A stretch of DNA of 18,693 nt from JBJKRF01 sp046704785 (GTDB lineage Bacteria > Chloroflexota > Anaerolineae > Anaerolineales > Villigracilaceae), in NCBI GenBank assembly GCA_046704785.1, contig JBJKRF010000124.1:1-18693 (forward strand), in the 5' to 3' direction. Shown piece by piece: positions 1 through 8,068 of this stretch (positions are counted from its first letter, which is position 1; every line of letters begins with the position of its first letter). The notes beneath the pieces are model-generated. The model was not told the DNA's origin. It made no database searches and was given only the letters and a program-made list of their open reading frames with translations. The position numbers were made by a program, and so were the translations under genes.

Positions 1-3
1 ATT

Positions 4-705
4 ATGAGTCTTGCATTGACGCTTTATCGCCTGCAACAAATCGACACACAGATGAAGCGGGCAAAATCGAGAGCGCATTCCATCCAAGAAGAACTCGAGA
101 ACAACGCGGAACTCGCGGCAGCCCGGTCACAACTGGAGACCGCCACAAGCGCGACCCAGGAAGTAGAGAAAAAGCTCCGCAAGGCTGAAGCCAACGCCCA
201 AGACCAACGCACCAAACTGGAACAAACCGAAGCCACCCTCTACGGTGGCCGCATCCAGAACCCCAAAGAGTTACAAGATTTGCAAAACGACGTGGGCTCG
301 CTCAAACGCCATTTACAGGAACTGGAAGATCATCAACTCGATAGCATGTTGGCGCTTGAGAATGCGCACGAGACCCAGCAAAAGGCTCGGGAGAACTACC
401 ACGTCGTCGAGGGCAAAGTCATCAGCCAGAACGCATCCCTCAAAACGGAGCAGGACTCGCTGAGAAAGGACTTGGAACGGCTCGACGCCGAACGGGCAGC
501 CGTCGTCACCAGCATTGACCCCGACTCCCTGGCGTTGTACGAAGAACTGCAACAGGAACGTCGCGGCATCGCCGTCTCACTGATGAGCGAAAACGCCTGT
601 AATGCCTGCGGCGCTTCCCTGACGCCCGGCCAGGCGCAGGCGGTGCGCAATTCCATGCAATTGACCCGTTGTCCCTCCTGTAAACGCATTCTATTCAGCA
701 ACTGA
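4..705 (+). CDS. Zinc-ribbon, coiled-coil hairpin protein (CT398/FlgZ-like, zf-RING_7 type)
   Basis: The 233-residue protein has a long, charged, heptad-rich coiled coil (about residues 8-170). It is broken by a conserved turn with a YGGRIQNPKEL segment near 80-90, which is typical of this family. A C-terminal zinc ribbon has two CxxC pairs (C199/C202 and C223/C226). Family members form a helical hairpin capped by the ribbon. Characterised relatives (chlamydial CT398, Helicobacter HP0958) bind protein or RNA partners, but no single function is settled for the family. No signal peptide or membrane segment is visible, so it should be cytoplasmic. The first ATG is three bases into the window, so the ribosome binding site is cut off; the N-terminus (MSLALTLYRLQQID) looks like the usual family start. 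The stop lies 4 bases before the next ATG, suggesting co-transcription with the NACHT gene. Confidence 0.85.
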   Translation: MSLALTLYRLQQIDTQMKRAKSRAHSIQEELENNAELAAARSQLETATSATQEVEKKLRKAEANAQDQRTKLEQTEATLYGGRIQNPKELQDLQNDVGSLKRHLQELEDHQLDSMLALENAHETQQKARENYHVVEGKVISQNASLKTEQDSLRKDLERLDAERAAVVTSIDPDSLALYEELQQERRGIAVSLMSENACNACGASLTPGQAQAVRNSMQLTRCPSCKRILFSN

Positions 706-709
706 GCGT

Positions 710-3283
710 ATGTTTAATTTCCTTCCCCACATCGACTGGTTTTCCTTTTGGGTTGGCGCTGCCGTCGCGACGGTCGTGTGGTGGGTCTCGCTGCTTGCCA
801 GACCATTGCTCAGCCAATTGTTGGAGACCCGCCGCGCGCAGTTAAAAAATCGTCAGGTGCAGCCCGCCGCGCGCATGGAAGAAACGCATCGCAGGGTTGT
901 CTACCGTCAGGCGCAGGGCATGCACATTGCCGCCTCGCTTTTCGCATTGGACGAAATCGTCGAGACCCCACGCCTGCTCGCGCCGCCGCCGGCCATCGAG
1001 CCCGATGCGCCCCTTCCCATCGAAGACATCGTCGACCGCGCCGTGCCTTACTTACCGGCCTGGCCGGAAGTGGCCGCCGCGTATAACGGCCAAACGTTGA
1101 GCCTGCCGCAAGTGCTGGCAGGCGGTATGAACCTGGTAATCGTCGGTCAACCCGGTACGGGGAAAACGGTGGCATTGGCTCACCTGGCGACGCTCATGGC
1201 GCGCAAATCCGCCGAAGCAGGAGAACTGGCCGACGGGATTCCCTTTCTGCTGCACGTCGCCGATCTGGGCCTCCCGTTGCCTGATCCCCAAAAGCCGGAA
1301 GATTTACTCAAGCCCATTGTCGATTTCGTCTCCACGACGGCTTCCGTGCTCAGCCTGGGGCGCATTCCCACTTTCGTACAGTATGCCTTCCAGAGCGAAC
1401 GAGCCGTACTGCTGCTCGATGGCGTGGACGAACTGCCACCAGCGGCCATCCAGCAAGTTGCCGATTATCTGAAATTATTACTGAAGGCGTATCCAAAAGT
1501 GCGCGTGGTGACAACCGGTGCGCCGGAATATGTCGACGGAATTCTGTCGTTGGGTTTTGCAGCGTTAACGTTGGTGCCCTGGTCGCAGGGGCAACAGGCA
1601 CACTTCATCGAAAATTGGTCCAATTTATGGCAACAATATGTCGCCGTAGAAAGCTGGGCGCAGACGGTTCTGCAACCGGTGGAGCCGCTCCTGCTGAACC
1701 GCTGGCTCAGCGGGGACGACTTCGGACTGACCCCTTTGGAATTTACGCTCAAAGTCTGGGCGGCCTACGCCGGCGATGTGCGCGGCGCGCGTCCGCTCGA
1801 TGCTCTGGACGCGCATATCCGCCGCCTGCTGCCGTCCAACGTTTCGGTGGAGGCGCTTTACGTCTTGGGCGCACAGTCCGCTCTCAACGGTCAGCTCATT
1901 TTCGACAACAAAACAGCTACGGAGTGGATCAAATCGTTCGAGGGGGCTGAGAACGCCCCTGCCAGCGAGGAACAGGCCGTCGAAACGGTAGAAGAGACCG
2001 TCGAGGAATCTGACACGCAAGAGTCAGTCGACGAGGCGAAGAAAAACCCCAAGAAGGGCAGCGCCGTCGCTGCACCGCGCGCCAGCCTCTTATCCCAACT
2101 GGCAAACAACGGACTTCTGATGATGCACAGTGGCAACCGCTTGCGTTTCTTCAATCCGGCTCTGGCTGGATTTCTGGCGGGACAGGGATTGAGCGGTCAC
2201 AACGCCGCAGCCAACTTGCTCGACCAATCCCCCTGGAGCGGGCAAGCCATTACGCTCCACTATCTGGCAGCATTCAGCGACATCAGCGGCATCGTCGACA
2301 AATTGCTCGCCCAGCAAGATAAACTTCTGATGCGCCCGCAGTTGACGACGGCGCGGTTACTGCGCGAAGCGCCGCAGAATGCTACCTGGCGCGGCAAGGT
2401 CATGACCAGCCTGATCCAGATCATCCAGGACGAGGATTATCCCATCGGCCTGCGCGGACAGGCCATGGCTGCCTTTGCATTGAGCGGCGATAGCGGCGCG
2501 GCCACCTTGTTCCGCCAGCTACTGGCTGCGTCTTCGAATGAACTCCGTCGCCTGGCCGCTACCGGTGCAGGTTTGCTACAAGATGTCAAAGCCGTGGACG
2601 GGCTGATCAGCATACTCTCGCAATCCCTGGGCGCCGCCCGCGACGCCGCCTGCCTGGCGCTGGTCAAAATCGGCACGGCCCAGGCGCTGGAAGCAGTCGC
2701 TACCGGCTTGCTGCGCGGCGACGAAGAATTACGGCGCGCAGCCGCCGAGGCGCTGGCGAATCACCCATCCGAGGGCTTCGAGGCGCTGCGCGATGGCATC
2801 ACCAGCGAAGACATCCTGGTACGCCGCGCCATCGTCTACGGATTGGGCCGCGTGAACCAGCCCTGGGCGCAGCAGATACTCGAACAGACACAGGTACAGG
2901 ACGAGCAATGGGCCGTGCGCAACGTGGCAGTGGAACTCATCGCAGAGCGCACGCGCCCCAACCCGCGCGTTCCGCGGCGTCTGCTGCCCCCTGCACAGAC
3001 GCCCTGGGTGATCGAATTCGCAGGCAAACACGGCACGGGCGTCATCCCCGGCCAGCCCGCCACCGACGTCTTCCTGTTGGCGCTCAAAGACGACGGCTAC
3101 GAAACACGCCAGGCCGCATTGAATTATCTGCGCTATATGCCCTCCGAGGGCGTCATCGCCGCCCTCTACCAGGCCTACTACAGCATCGATCTGGAATTCA
3201 AAGAGTACATTTATCAGGTGCTGAGCGACTTCGCGCTCGGCGGCATCACCCTGCCGGACCCCGCACAATTCGGGCTTGGCTAG
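710..3283 (+). CDS. Membrane-anchored NACHT/STAND-type NTPase with C-terminal HEAT-like repeats
   Basis: The 857-residue protein starts with a hydrophobic segment (about residues 11-34) that could anchor it in the membrane. A P-loop NTPase domain follows: Walker A GQPGTGKT at 146-153 and Walker B LLLDGVDE at 234-241 with the acidic tail typical of NACHT domains. The strand VRVVTTG at 264-270 sits where sensor 1 would be. A very acidic, lysine-ended linker spans about 411-450. From about 575 to 745, and again near 785-840, short alternating helical repeats with conserved Ala/Leu/Arg resemble HEAT/PBS-lyase repeats. NACHT proteins use nucleotide-driven oligomerisation in signalling or defence, with repeats often sensing ligand or partner; no effector domain (nuclease, TIR, protease) is visible here. 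The start is 4 bases after the zinc-ribbon gene, with no strong Shine-Dalgarno. The NTPase call is firm; the role is unknown. Confidence 0.8.
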   Translation: MFNFLPHIDWFSFWVGAAVATVVWWVSLLARPLLSQLLETRRAQLKNRQVQPAARMEETHRRVVYRQAQGMHIAASLFALDEIVETPRLLAPPPAIEPDAPLPIEDIVDRAVPYLPAWPEVAAAYNGQTLSLPQVLAGGMNLVIVGQPGTGKTVALAHLATLMARKSAEAGELADGIPFLLHVADLGLPLPDPQKPEDLLKPIVDFVSTTASVLSLGRIPTFVQYAFQSERAVLLLDGVDELPPAAIQQVADYLKLLLKAYPKVRVVTTGAPEYVDGILSLGFAALTLVPWSQGQQAHFIENWSNLWQQYVAVESWAQTVLQPVEPLLLNRWLSGDDFGLTPLEFTLKVWAAYAGDVRGARPLDALDAHIRRLLPSNVSVEALYVLGAQSALNGQLIFDNKTATEWIKSFEGAENAPASEEQAVETVEETVEESDTQESVDEAKKNPKKGSAVAAPRASLLSQLANNGLLMMHSGNRLRFFNPALAGFLAGQGLSGHNAAANLLDQSPWSGQAITLHYLAAFSDISGIVDKLLAQQDKLLMRPQLTTARLLREAPQNATWRGKVMTSLIQIIQDEDYPIGLRGQAMAAFALSGDSGAATLFRQLLAASSNELRRLAATGAGLLQDVKAVDGLISILSQSLGAARDAACLALVKIGTAQALEAVATGLLRGDEELRRAAAEALANHPSEGFEALRDGITSEDILVRRAIVYGLGRVNQPWAQQILEQTQVQDEQWAVRNVAVELIAERTRPNPRVPRRLLPPAQTPWVIEFAGKHGTGVIPGQPATDVFLLALKDDGYETRQAALNYLRYMPSEGVIAALYQAYYSIDLEFKEYIYQVLSDFALGGITLPDPAQFGLG

Positions 3284-3307
3284 GCCAACCTGGGCTGGGA
3301 GGCCGAC

Positions 3308-4645
3308 ATGTTGATTCACAATGCGACCCTGGTTACCTGGGAACGCCCCAACCGGATTTTGCCGGCGCACGCGCTCTGGATCGAGGACGGGAAAATCGCC
3401 GACCTTGGGCCGGACGGCGACCTCCGGGCGCGCCACCCGAACGCCGCGCTATTAGACGCACACGGACAGTTCGCTCTACCCGGCAACATCTGCGCGCACA
3501 CTCATTTCTACGGGGCTTTCTCACGGGGGCTGGTCATCCCCGGCGACGCGCCCGAAAATTTCCCCCAAATTCTGGAAAAGCTCTGGTGGCCGCTGGACCG
3601 CTCCCTGCGCCCCGACGACATCCGCTATTCGGCCCTGGTCTGTCTGGCTGATGCCATCCGCCACGGCGCCACGACGCTCATCGACCATCACGCCTCGCCC
3701 AACGCCATCGACGGCTCATTGGATGTCATCGCCGAGGCCGTCGAACAGGCCGGCGTGCGCGCAGCGCTCTGCTACGAGGTCAGCGACCGTGACGGCGACG
3801 AGCGTATGCAAGCCGGCATCAACGAGAACGTGCGCTTCATTCACCGCGCGCAAAAAGAACAGAACCCGCTGCTGGGCGCCGCCTTCGGACTGCACGCCAG
3901 CCTGACCCTCTCAGACGCCACGTTGGAACGCTGTCGGGCCGCGCTGCCGGCCAAGAGCGGATTTCACATCCACGTGGCCGAGTCCGAAGCTGACCAATAC
4001 GATTCGCGCAAGAAGTCGGGACTGCGCATCGTCGACCGGCTACAGCAACATGGCATCCTTGGCGCACGCACGATTGCCGCGCACTGCGTCCACGTGGACG
4101 CGCGCGAGACGCAACTTCTGGCCGAATCGGGCACCTGGGTCACCCACCAGCCACGCTCGAATATGAACAACGCCGTGGGCGTCGCACCGGTCGAGTCGCT
4201 GCTGCGCGCGGGCGTCAAAGTCTGCCTTGGAAACGATGGTTTTTCCAACGCCATGTGGGAAGAGTGGAAAGCGGCCTACCTGCTGCATAAAATCCATCAG
4301 CGCGATTCCCGCCGCATGCCCGGCAACAGCGTGGCTGAGATGGCTGTTTACAACAATGCCGCACTGGCCGGAATCTTTTTTCCGCTAGAAGTCGGCGTCT
4401 TGAAACCAGGCGCTGCCGCCGACCTGATTCTTGTCGACTACCAGGCGCCCACACCGCTTACGCCTGACAACCTGCCCTGGCACATCCTGTTTGGATTCCA
4501 TGAAAGCAGGATCACCACCACCATCGTCCAGGGCCGCTTACTGATGAAAGACCGCGAACTGTTGACTCTCGACGAGCACGAGGTCGCCGCAAAAGCGCGG
4601 GAACTGGCCGGAGAAGTCTGGCAACGCTACAACGCCAGATTCTAG
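3308..4645 (+). CDS. ssnA: SsnA-type metal-dependent amidohydrolase
   Basis: This is a 445-residue amidohydrolase-superfamily enzyme of the cytosine deaminase/TrzN-like branch. Visible metal and catalytic residues are the HTH motif (H64, H66), the HIHVAE segment (H222, E225), H259 in AAHCVH, H280, and D310 in LGNDG. The stretches KLWWPLDRSL (91-100) and LIDHHASP (124-131) match what I recall of E. coli SsnA closely, as does the length. SsnA is a putative aminohydrolase found with selenium-dependent purine-catabolism genes in enterics and clostridia; its substrate is not established. No xanthine dehydrogenase-like or other purine gene is in this window, so the linkage is different here. The ATG at 3308 has GGGAGG at 3297-3302, five bases upstream. 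It sits 24 bases after the NACHT gene and 18 bases before npdG, so it may join the operon on either side. Confidence 0.82.
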   Translation: MLIHNATLVTWERPNRILPAHALWIEDGKIADLGPDGDLRARHPNAALLDAHGQFALPGNICAHTHFYGAFSRGLVIPGDAPENFPQILEKLWWPLDRSLRPDDIRYSALVCLADAIRHGATTLIDHHASPNAIDGSLDVIAEAVEQAGVRAALCYEVSDRDGDERMQAGINENVRFIHRAQKEQNPLLGAAFGLHASLTLSDATLERCRAALPAKSGFHIHVAESEADQYDSRKKSGLRIVDRLQQHGILGARTIAAHCVHVDARETQLLAESGTWVTHQPRSNMNNAVGVAPVESLLRAGVKVCLGNDGFSNAMWEEWKAAYLLHKIHQRDSRRMPGNSVAEMAVYNNAALAGIFFPLEVGVLKPGAAADLILVDYQAPTPLTPDNLPWHILFGFHESRITTTIVQGRLLMKDRELLTLDEHEVAAKARELAGEVWQRYNARF

Positions 4646-4663
4646 CGCATAGAGGACTTGAGG

Positions 4664-5335
4664 ATGTCTGATCTTTTATTGACCATAGCTGTCTTGGGCG
4701 GCACCGGCAAAGAGGGCAAAGGGCTGGCCTACCGCTGGGCTAAAGCAGGCTGCCGGGTGATCATCGGCTCACGCCTAGCCGAAAAGGCGCAAGCCGCCGC
4801 AGATGAAATCGTCGAAATGCTGGGCGGCGAATCATCCGTCAAAGGCCAGGATAACGTCTCCGCCGCGCAACAGGCCGACATCGTGGTGTTGACCGTCCCG
4901 TACGCTGCGCAACGCGCCACCCTCGAAACGGTCAAAGACGCCGTACAAAACAAAATCCTGATCAACGTGACCGTCCCGCTGGTTCCGCCAAAAGTAAGCA
5001 AGGTGCAGTTACCGCCTGCCGGATCGTCTGCCCAGGAGGCGCGCGACATCCTGGGCGAGAACGTGGAGGTGGTGGACGCCTTCCAAAACATCTCCTTCGA
5101 ACATTTACTGCGCGAGGGCAAGCTGGACTGCGACGTGCTGGTGACGGGCTCGTCCCGACAGGCGCGCACCGAGGCACTCAAGTTGGTGGAAGCCGCCGGC
5201 CTGAGCGGCTGGGACGCCGGCCCCATCGAGAACAGCGCCGTGGTGGAAGGCTTGACCAGCCTGTTGATTTACATGAACAAGACCTACGGCAGCACCCAGG
5301 CCGGCCTCAAAATCACCGGAATCAGCCGGGAATAA
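4664..5335 (+). CDS. npdG: F420H2:NADP+ oxidoreductase (NADPH-dependent F420 reductase)
   Basis: This 223-residue Rossmann protein should move hydride between NADPH and coenzyme F420, supplying F420H2 to the F420-dependent oxidoreductases later in the operon. The dinucleotide-binding glycine motif GGTGKEGKGLA is at 12-22. It is followed by GSR (35-37) and K41; the S-R-x3-K spacing corresponds to the NADP 2'-phosphate-binding residues of the archaeal enzyme (Ser31, Arg32, Lys36, as I recall). The length matches the family. I chose the ATG at 4664 because AGAGGA at 4651-4656 lies seven bases upstream. A TTG two codons earlier (4658) is also possible but badly placed. It is the first F420 gene, 18 bases after ssnA and 38 bases before cofE. 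Members of this family are sometimes misnamed as pyrroline-5-carboxylate reductase-like proteins. Confidence 0.88.
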   Translation: MSDLLLTIAVLGGTGKEGKGLAYRWAKAGCRVIIGSRLAEKAQAAADEIVEMLGGESSVKGQDNVSAAQQADIVVLTVPYAAQRATLETVKDAVQNKILINVTVPLVPPKVSKVQLPPAGSSAQEARDILGENVEVVDAFQNISFEHLLREGKLDCDVLVTGSSRQARTEALKLVEAAGLSGWDAGPIENSAVVEGLTSLLIYMNKTYGSTQAGLKITGISRE

Positions 5336-5373
5336 TTCAAATTGAAAAATCACGACCCGCGAATCGACGCCCC

Positions 5374-6144
5374 ATGCCCCTGACGCTCACTCCCCTACAG
5401 GACCTGCCTCTCATCAAACGGGGGGACGATCTGGCCACCCTTCTGCTCGCAGCGCTGGAACAGGACGGATTGACGCTCCGGGATGGCGACATCCTGGTGC
5501 TGGCCCAGAAAATCGTCAGCAAGGCCGAAAACCGACTGGTGAACCTCTCCACGGTCACGGCCTCCGCCGCCGCAGTGGACCTGGCCGCCAAAGCGGACAA
5601 AGACCCGCGCCTGGCAGAACTTATTCTGCGCGAAAGCAACGAAGTGTTGCGCGTGCGCCCAGGCGCGGTGATCGTCGAGCACCGCCTGGGCTTCGTGTGC
5701 GCCAACGCCGGAATCGACCGCTCGAACGTCGCCGGGAAGACTGCCGACGGCGAGGATGAATGGGTGCTGTTGCTCCCCACCGACCCCGACCGCTCCGCCG
5801 CCGAACTGCGCCACAAACTGGAATCCGCCAGCGGCGCGCGCCTGGGCGTGCTAATCATCGACTCGCACGGGCGGGCCTGGCGGGTTGGCACTGCCGGTGT
5901 GGCAATCGGGCTCAGCGGCCTCCCCGCCGTGGTCGACGAACGTGGCTGGTCAGACCTTTTTGGCTACACGCTAAATATCACGGTCGTCGGCGTGGCCGAT
6001 GAGCTGGCCGCAGCCGCTTCGCTGGTTATGGGACAGGCCGCCGAAGGCACGCCCGCCGTCCACGTGCGCGGATTCCCTTATCCTTTGCGCGAGGGCGCGC
6101 TCCCGGAACTCTTGCGTCCCAAAGAACAGGACCTGTTTCGCTAA
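5374..6144 (+). CDS. cofE: Coenzyme F420-0:L-glutamate ligase (CofE)
   Basis: This is the stand-alone γ-glutamyl ligase, equivalent to the N-terminal half of actinobacterial FbiB. It adds L-glutamate to F420-0 with GTP, giving F420-1 and longer forms. The 256 residues carry the family landmarks in order: AQKIVSKAENR (44-54), ESNEVLRVRPGAVI (87-100), GFVCANAGIDRSNV (106-119), and DSHGRAWRVG (163-172), which bind GTP, metal and F420. The length is normal for single-domain CofE, so no nitroreductase domain is fused; that activity appears as a separate gene four positions downstream. No clear Shine-Dalgarno precedes the ATG at 5374. The TAA stop shares one base with the ATG of the 2H phosphoesterase (TAATG), suggesting coupled translation. 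Confidence 0.93.
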   Translation: MPLTLTPLQDLPLIKRGDDLATLLLAALEQDGLTLRDGDILVLAQKIVSKAENRLVNLSTVTASAAAVDLAAKADKDPRLAELILRESNEVLRVRPGAVIVEHRLGFVCANAGIDRSNVAGKTADGEDEWVLLLPTDPDRSAAELRHKLESASGARLGVLIIDSHGRAWRVGTAGVAIGLSGLPAVVDERGWSDLFGYTLNITVVGVADELAAAASLVMGQAAEGTPAVHVRGFPYPLREGALPELLRPKEQDLFR

Positions 6145-6683
6145 TGCATGGCCTGGTTTCGCTGCTCGACTCGGAGCACACGACACAGGTCGAGGCGCTC
6201 TGGCAGGAACTGGAACAGGCCTGCGGCCTGACGGGCATCAAAGTCACGCCCTTCCCGCATTTCTCGTGGCTGATCGCCGAGGATTTCAACTGGGACGGCC
6301 TGCGACGCGCCCTGCACGAACTGGCCGAGGAGCTTCAACCGTTCAGCGTTCGAACCAGCGGCGTCTCCCTGTTCAGCGGCACCAAACCGGTACTCTTTCT
6401 CCCACTTGTACGCTCGGCAGAACTGAGCCGCACGCACGCCGCCATCTGGGACAGGATTTCGCCGTTCGGCAAAAGCCTCAGCAAATTCTATACGCCGCAG
6501 GCCTGGATGCCGCACATCACTCTCGCTTACCAAGACCTGGACGCCTCGAATTTGTCCTGCGCCATGGAACGCCTGGCCTTTCGCTCCTTCGACTGGCAGA
6601 TCGAAATCGACAACCTGGCCTTGGTCTTCCAGATCGAGGGCCAGGTCGGAAAATTGGACAGCCGCTATGAATTGGGTCGCTGA
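6144..6683 (+). CDS. 2H phosphoesterase / 2'-5' RNA ligase superfamily protein
   Basis: The 179-residue protein has the two short histidine motifs that define the 2H superfamily: HFS at 39-41 and HIT at 124-126, about 85 residues apart as in LigT-like folds. Family members act on 2',3'-cyclic or 2'-5' phosphodiesters, on RNA ends, or on cyclic nucleotides such as ADP-ribose 1'',2''-cyclic phosphate. The substrate here cannot be read from sequence. It is embedded in the F420 operon: its ATG overlaps the cofE stop by one base and its 3' end overlaps the pyrophosphatase gene by 17 bases. This tight packing suggests a job linked to F420 metabolism, perhaps clearing a phosphodiester by-product, but that is inference. 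The family assignment is firm and the function unknown. Confidence 0.8.
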   Translation: MHGLVSLLDSEHTTQVEALWQELEQACGLTGIKVTPFPHFSWLIAEDFNWDGLRRALHELAEELQPFSVRTSGVSLFSGTKPVLFLPLVRSAELSRTHAAIWDRISPFGKSLSKFYTPQAWMPHITLAYQDLDASNLSCAMERLAFRSFDWQIEIDNLALVFQIEGQVGKLDSRYELGR

Positions 6684-7056
6684 ACCGAACTTCTGGCCCA
6701 CGCTGGAAAACCTGCTTCACACCCACCGGCTGGTCATCGACCGCCCAAGCGGCACGCTGCATCCGCGTTACCCGGCGTACATCTACCCGCTGGATTATGG
6801 CTACCTGGACGGCGTCCGCGCCGGAGATGGCGACGGTCTCGATGTCTGGCTGGGCACCGCTGAAACCAAAACACTAACGGGAATCTTATGCACGTTTGAT
6901 ACAGTTAAGCGCGATGCCGAAATGAAGCTGGTGGTCGGCTGCAGCGAGGCCGATCTTCAGGCCGTCCTGCACTTCTACAGCGACGACATGCCCTGTCTTT
7001 TTATCCGCAAGCCGGGCCCATCCAAAGACCCCACAACATCTCAGGAGGCGCAATGA
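6667..7056 (+). CDS. Short inorganic pyrophosphatase-like protein (family I fold)
   Basis: At 129 residues this is shorter than the roughly 175-residue E. coli enzyme but keeps its metal-site pattern. YPLDYGYLDG (40-49) is followed by DGDGLD (D54, D56, D59), matching the Asp65/67/70 triplet. D78 and D83 keep the five-residue spacing of Asp97/Asp102, and K87 is near the expected Lys104. RPSGTLHPRYP (26-36) supplies upstream phosphate-binding basic residues. The expected role is hydrolysis of PPi to phosphate. In this operon the obvious PPi source is CofC, which releases PPi when it guanylylates PEP or phospholactate, so the enzyme may pull that step forward (inference). The ATG at 6667 lies inside the end of the 2H gene (17-base overlap), and its stop overlaps the next ATG (ATGA). 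Confidence 0.8.
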   Translation: MNWVAEPNFWPTLENLLHTHRLVIDRPSGTLHPRYPAYIYPLDYGYLDGVRAGDGDGLDVWLGTAETKTLTGILCTFDTVKRDAEMKLVVGCSEADLQAVLHFYSDDMPCLFIRKPGPSKDPTTSQEAQ

Positions 7057-7454
7057 AACCCATTCCTGAATCGCACCAAGATTTGCTCAAAGACGAGACC
7101 AAAGCCTTCGTCTATCTGGCCACCCTGATGTCAGACGGCAGCCCACAAGTGACCCCCGTCTGGTTTGACAGCGACGGCAGCTACATCTACATCAATTCGG
7201 CCCAGGGCCGGCTCAAAGACCGCAACATGCGCGCACGGCCCGCCGTGGCGCTGTGCATCGCCGACCCCAAGAATCCCTACCGCTATATGCAAATCCGCGG
7301 CAAGGTGATGGAGGTCACACTGGACGGCGCAGAAGCCCACATTGACAAACTCAACTTCAAATACCACGGCACGCCCACCTATCCCAAGCACGACCCCAAC
7401 CACCCACGCGTAATCTACAAGATCGAGCCCGAAAAAGTCGACGCGCACGGATGA
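7053..7454 (+). CDS. PPOX-class F420-dependent oxidoreductase (FDOR split-barrel)
   Basis: This 133-residue protein has the split β-barrel FMN/F420-binding pattern of the pyridoxamine-5'-phosphate oxidase-like F420 enzymes. After an N-terminal helix come YLATLMSDGSPQVTPVWF (21-38) and the KDRNMRARPAVALCI segment (about 55-70), whose basic residues typically bind the cofactor phosphate/polyglutamate tail. A C-terminal KHDPNHPRVIYKIEPEKV stretch follows. Family members reduce diverse substrates, biliverdin among them, with F420H2; the substrate here is unknown. The ATG at 7053 has AGGAGG at 7043-7048, four bases upstream, and overlaps the previous stop by four bases. It also overlaps the next gene by ATGA. 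Its position among cofactor-making genes supports F420 rather than FMN use. Confidence 0.85.
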   Translation: MKPIPESHQDLLKDETKAFVYLATLMSDGSPQVTPVWFDSDGSYIYINSAQGRLKDRNMRARPAVALCIADPKNPYRYMQIRGKVMEVTLDGAEAHIDKLNFKYHGTPTYPKHDPNHPRVIYKIEPEKVDAHG

Positions 7455-8068
7455 ATCTGCACGAGTTCCTGCGGACACGTCGCTCCGTCCGGCGTTTCGA
7501 ACCGACGCCGGTAGACGAGGCTACGGTGCGCCGCCTGATCGAGACGGCTGCGTACGCCCCTTCGGCGCACAACCGCCAACCCTGGCGTTTCGCCGTCCTG
7601 ACCCAGCCGGAGCCGAAATCCCGCCTGGCCGAACGGATGGCTGCCGACTTCCGTCACGACCTGGCAGCCGATGGCCTGCCTGCCGAGGAAATCGAGCGCC
7701 TGCTGGAACGCTCGCGCAGCCGCATCGTCGAGTCTCCGCTGGTCATCGTACTGTGCATGGACGCCAGCGAAATGGACGTTTACCCCGACCCCAAACGCCA
7801 GCAAGCCGAGCGCATGATGGCCATCCAGTCCACGGCGCTGGCCGGCCTGCAACTTCTGCTGGCGGCGCACGCCGAAGGGCTGGGCGGCGTCTGGACTTGC
7901 GGCCCGCTCTTCGCACCAGAAAGCGTGCGAGAAACGCTGGCGCTGCCCAAAAGCTGGGAGCCGCAGGCCATGTTTTTCATCGGAACGCCCAAAGCGACGC
8001 CCCGCCCTAAAGAGATGAAGCCCTTCGACGAAATCGTCGCCTTCGTGCAGGAGTCAAGCCAACCATGA
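7451..8068 (+). CDS. Stand-alone nitroreductase-family dehydro-F420-0 reductase (FbiB C-terminal domain-like)
   Basis: The 205-residue flavoprotein has nitroreductase signatures: the RRSVRRF flavin-phosphate motif near 10-16, APSAHNRQPWRF (about 36-47), and a late GGVWTCGPLF segment. The stretch with DFRHDLAADGLPAEEIE and the ending SWEPQAMFFIGTP resemble the C-terminal nitroreductase half of mycobacterial FbiB, as I recall that sequence. That domain reduces dehydro-F420-0 with FMNH2 in the PEP-based bacterial pathway, and stand-alone versions are known in Thermomicrobia. Its place between cofE and cofD, with ATGA overlaps on both sides, supports the same role. The start at 7451 lacks a strong Shine-Dalgarno and probably depends on coupling. 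A general nitroreductase is possible but less likely given the context. Confidence 0.82.
   Translation: MNLHEFLRTRRSVRRFEPTPVDEATVRRLIETAAYAPSAHNRQPWRFAVLTQPEPKSRLAERMAADFRHDLAADGLPAEEIERLLERSRSRIVESPLVIVLCMDASEMDVYPDPKRQQAERMMAIQSTALAGLQLLLAAHAEGLGGVWTCGPLFAPESVRETLALPKSWEPQAMFFIGTPKATPRPKEMKPFDEIVAFVQESSQP

Noticed and set aside
2729..3436. 235-codon open frame on the - strand across the NACHT gene end and ssnA start
   Set aside because: It is antisense to two well-supported genes, shows no recognisable motif, and its composition is that expected of a shadow frame in GC-rich DNA.
2908..3651. 247-codon + strand frame in another phase, with Arg/Ala/His-rich product
   Set aside because: It overlaps the NACHT and SsnA genes out of frame; the low-complexity Arg/Pro-rich product is typical of a shifted reading.
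4658..4663. TTG start two codons before the npdG ATG
   Set aside because: The AGAGGA site is almost adjacent to the TTG but seven bases from the ATG at 4664, which is the better start.
5336..5346. Small palindrome TTCAA-A-TTGAA between npdG and cofE
   Set aside because: Five-base arms in an AT-rich gap are easily found by chance, and no T run or repeat copy supports a function.
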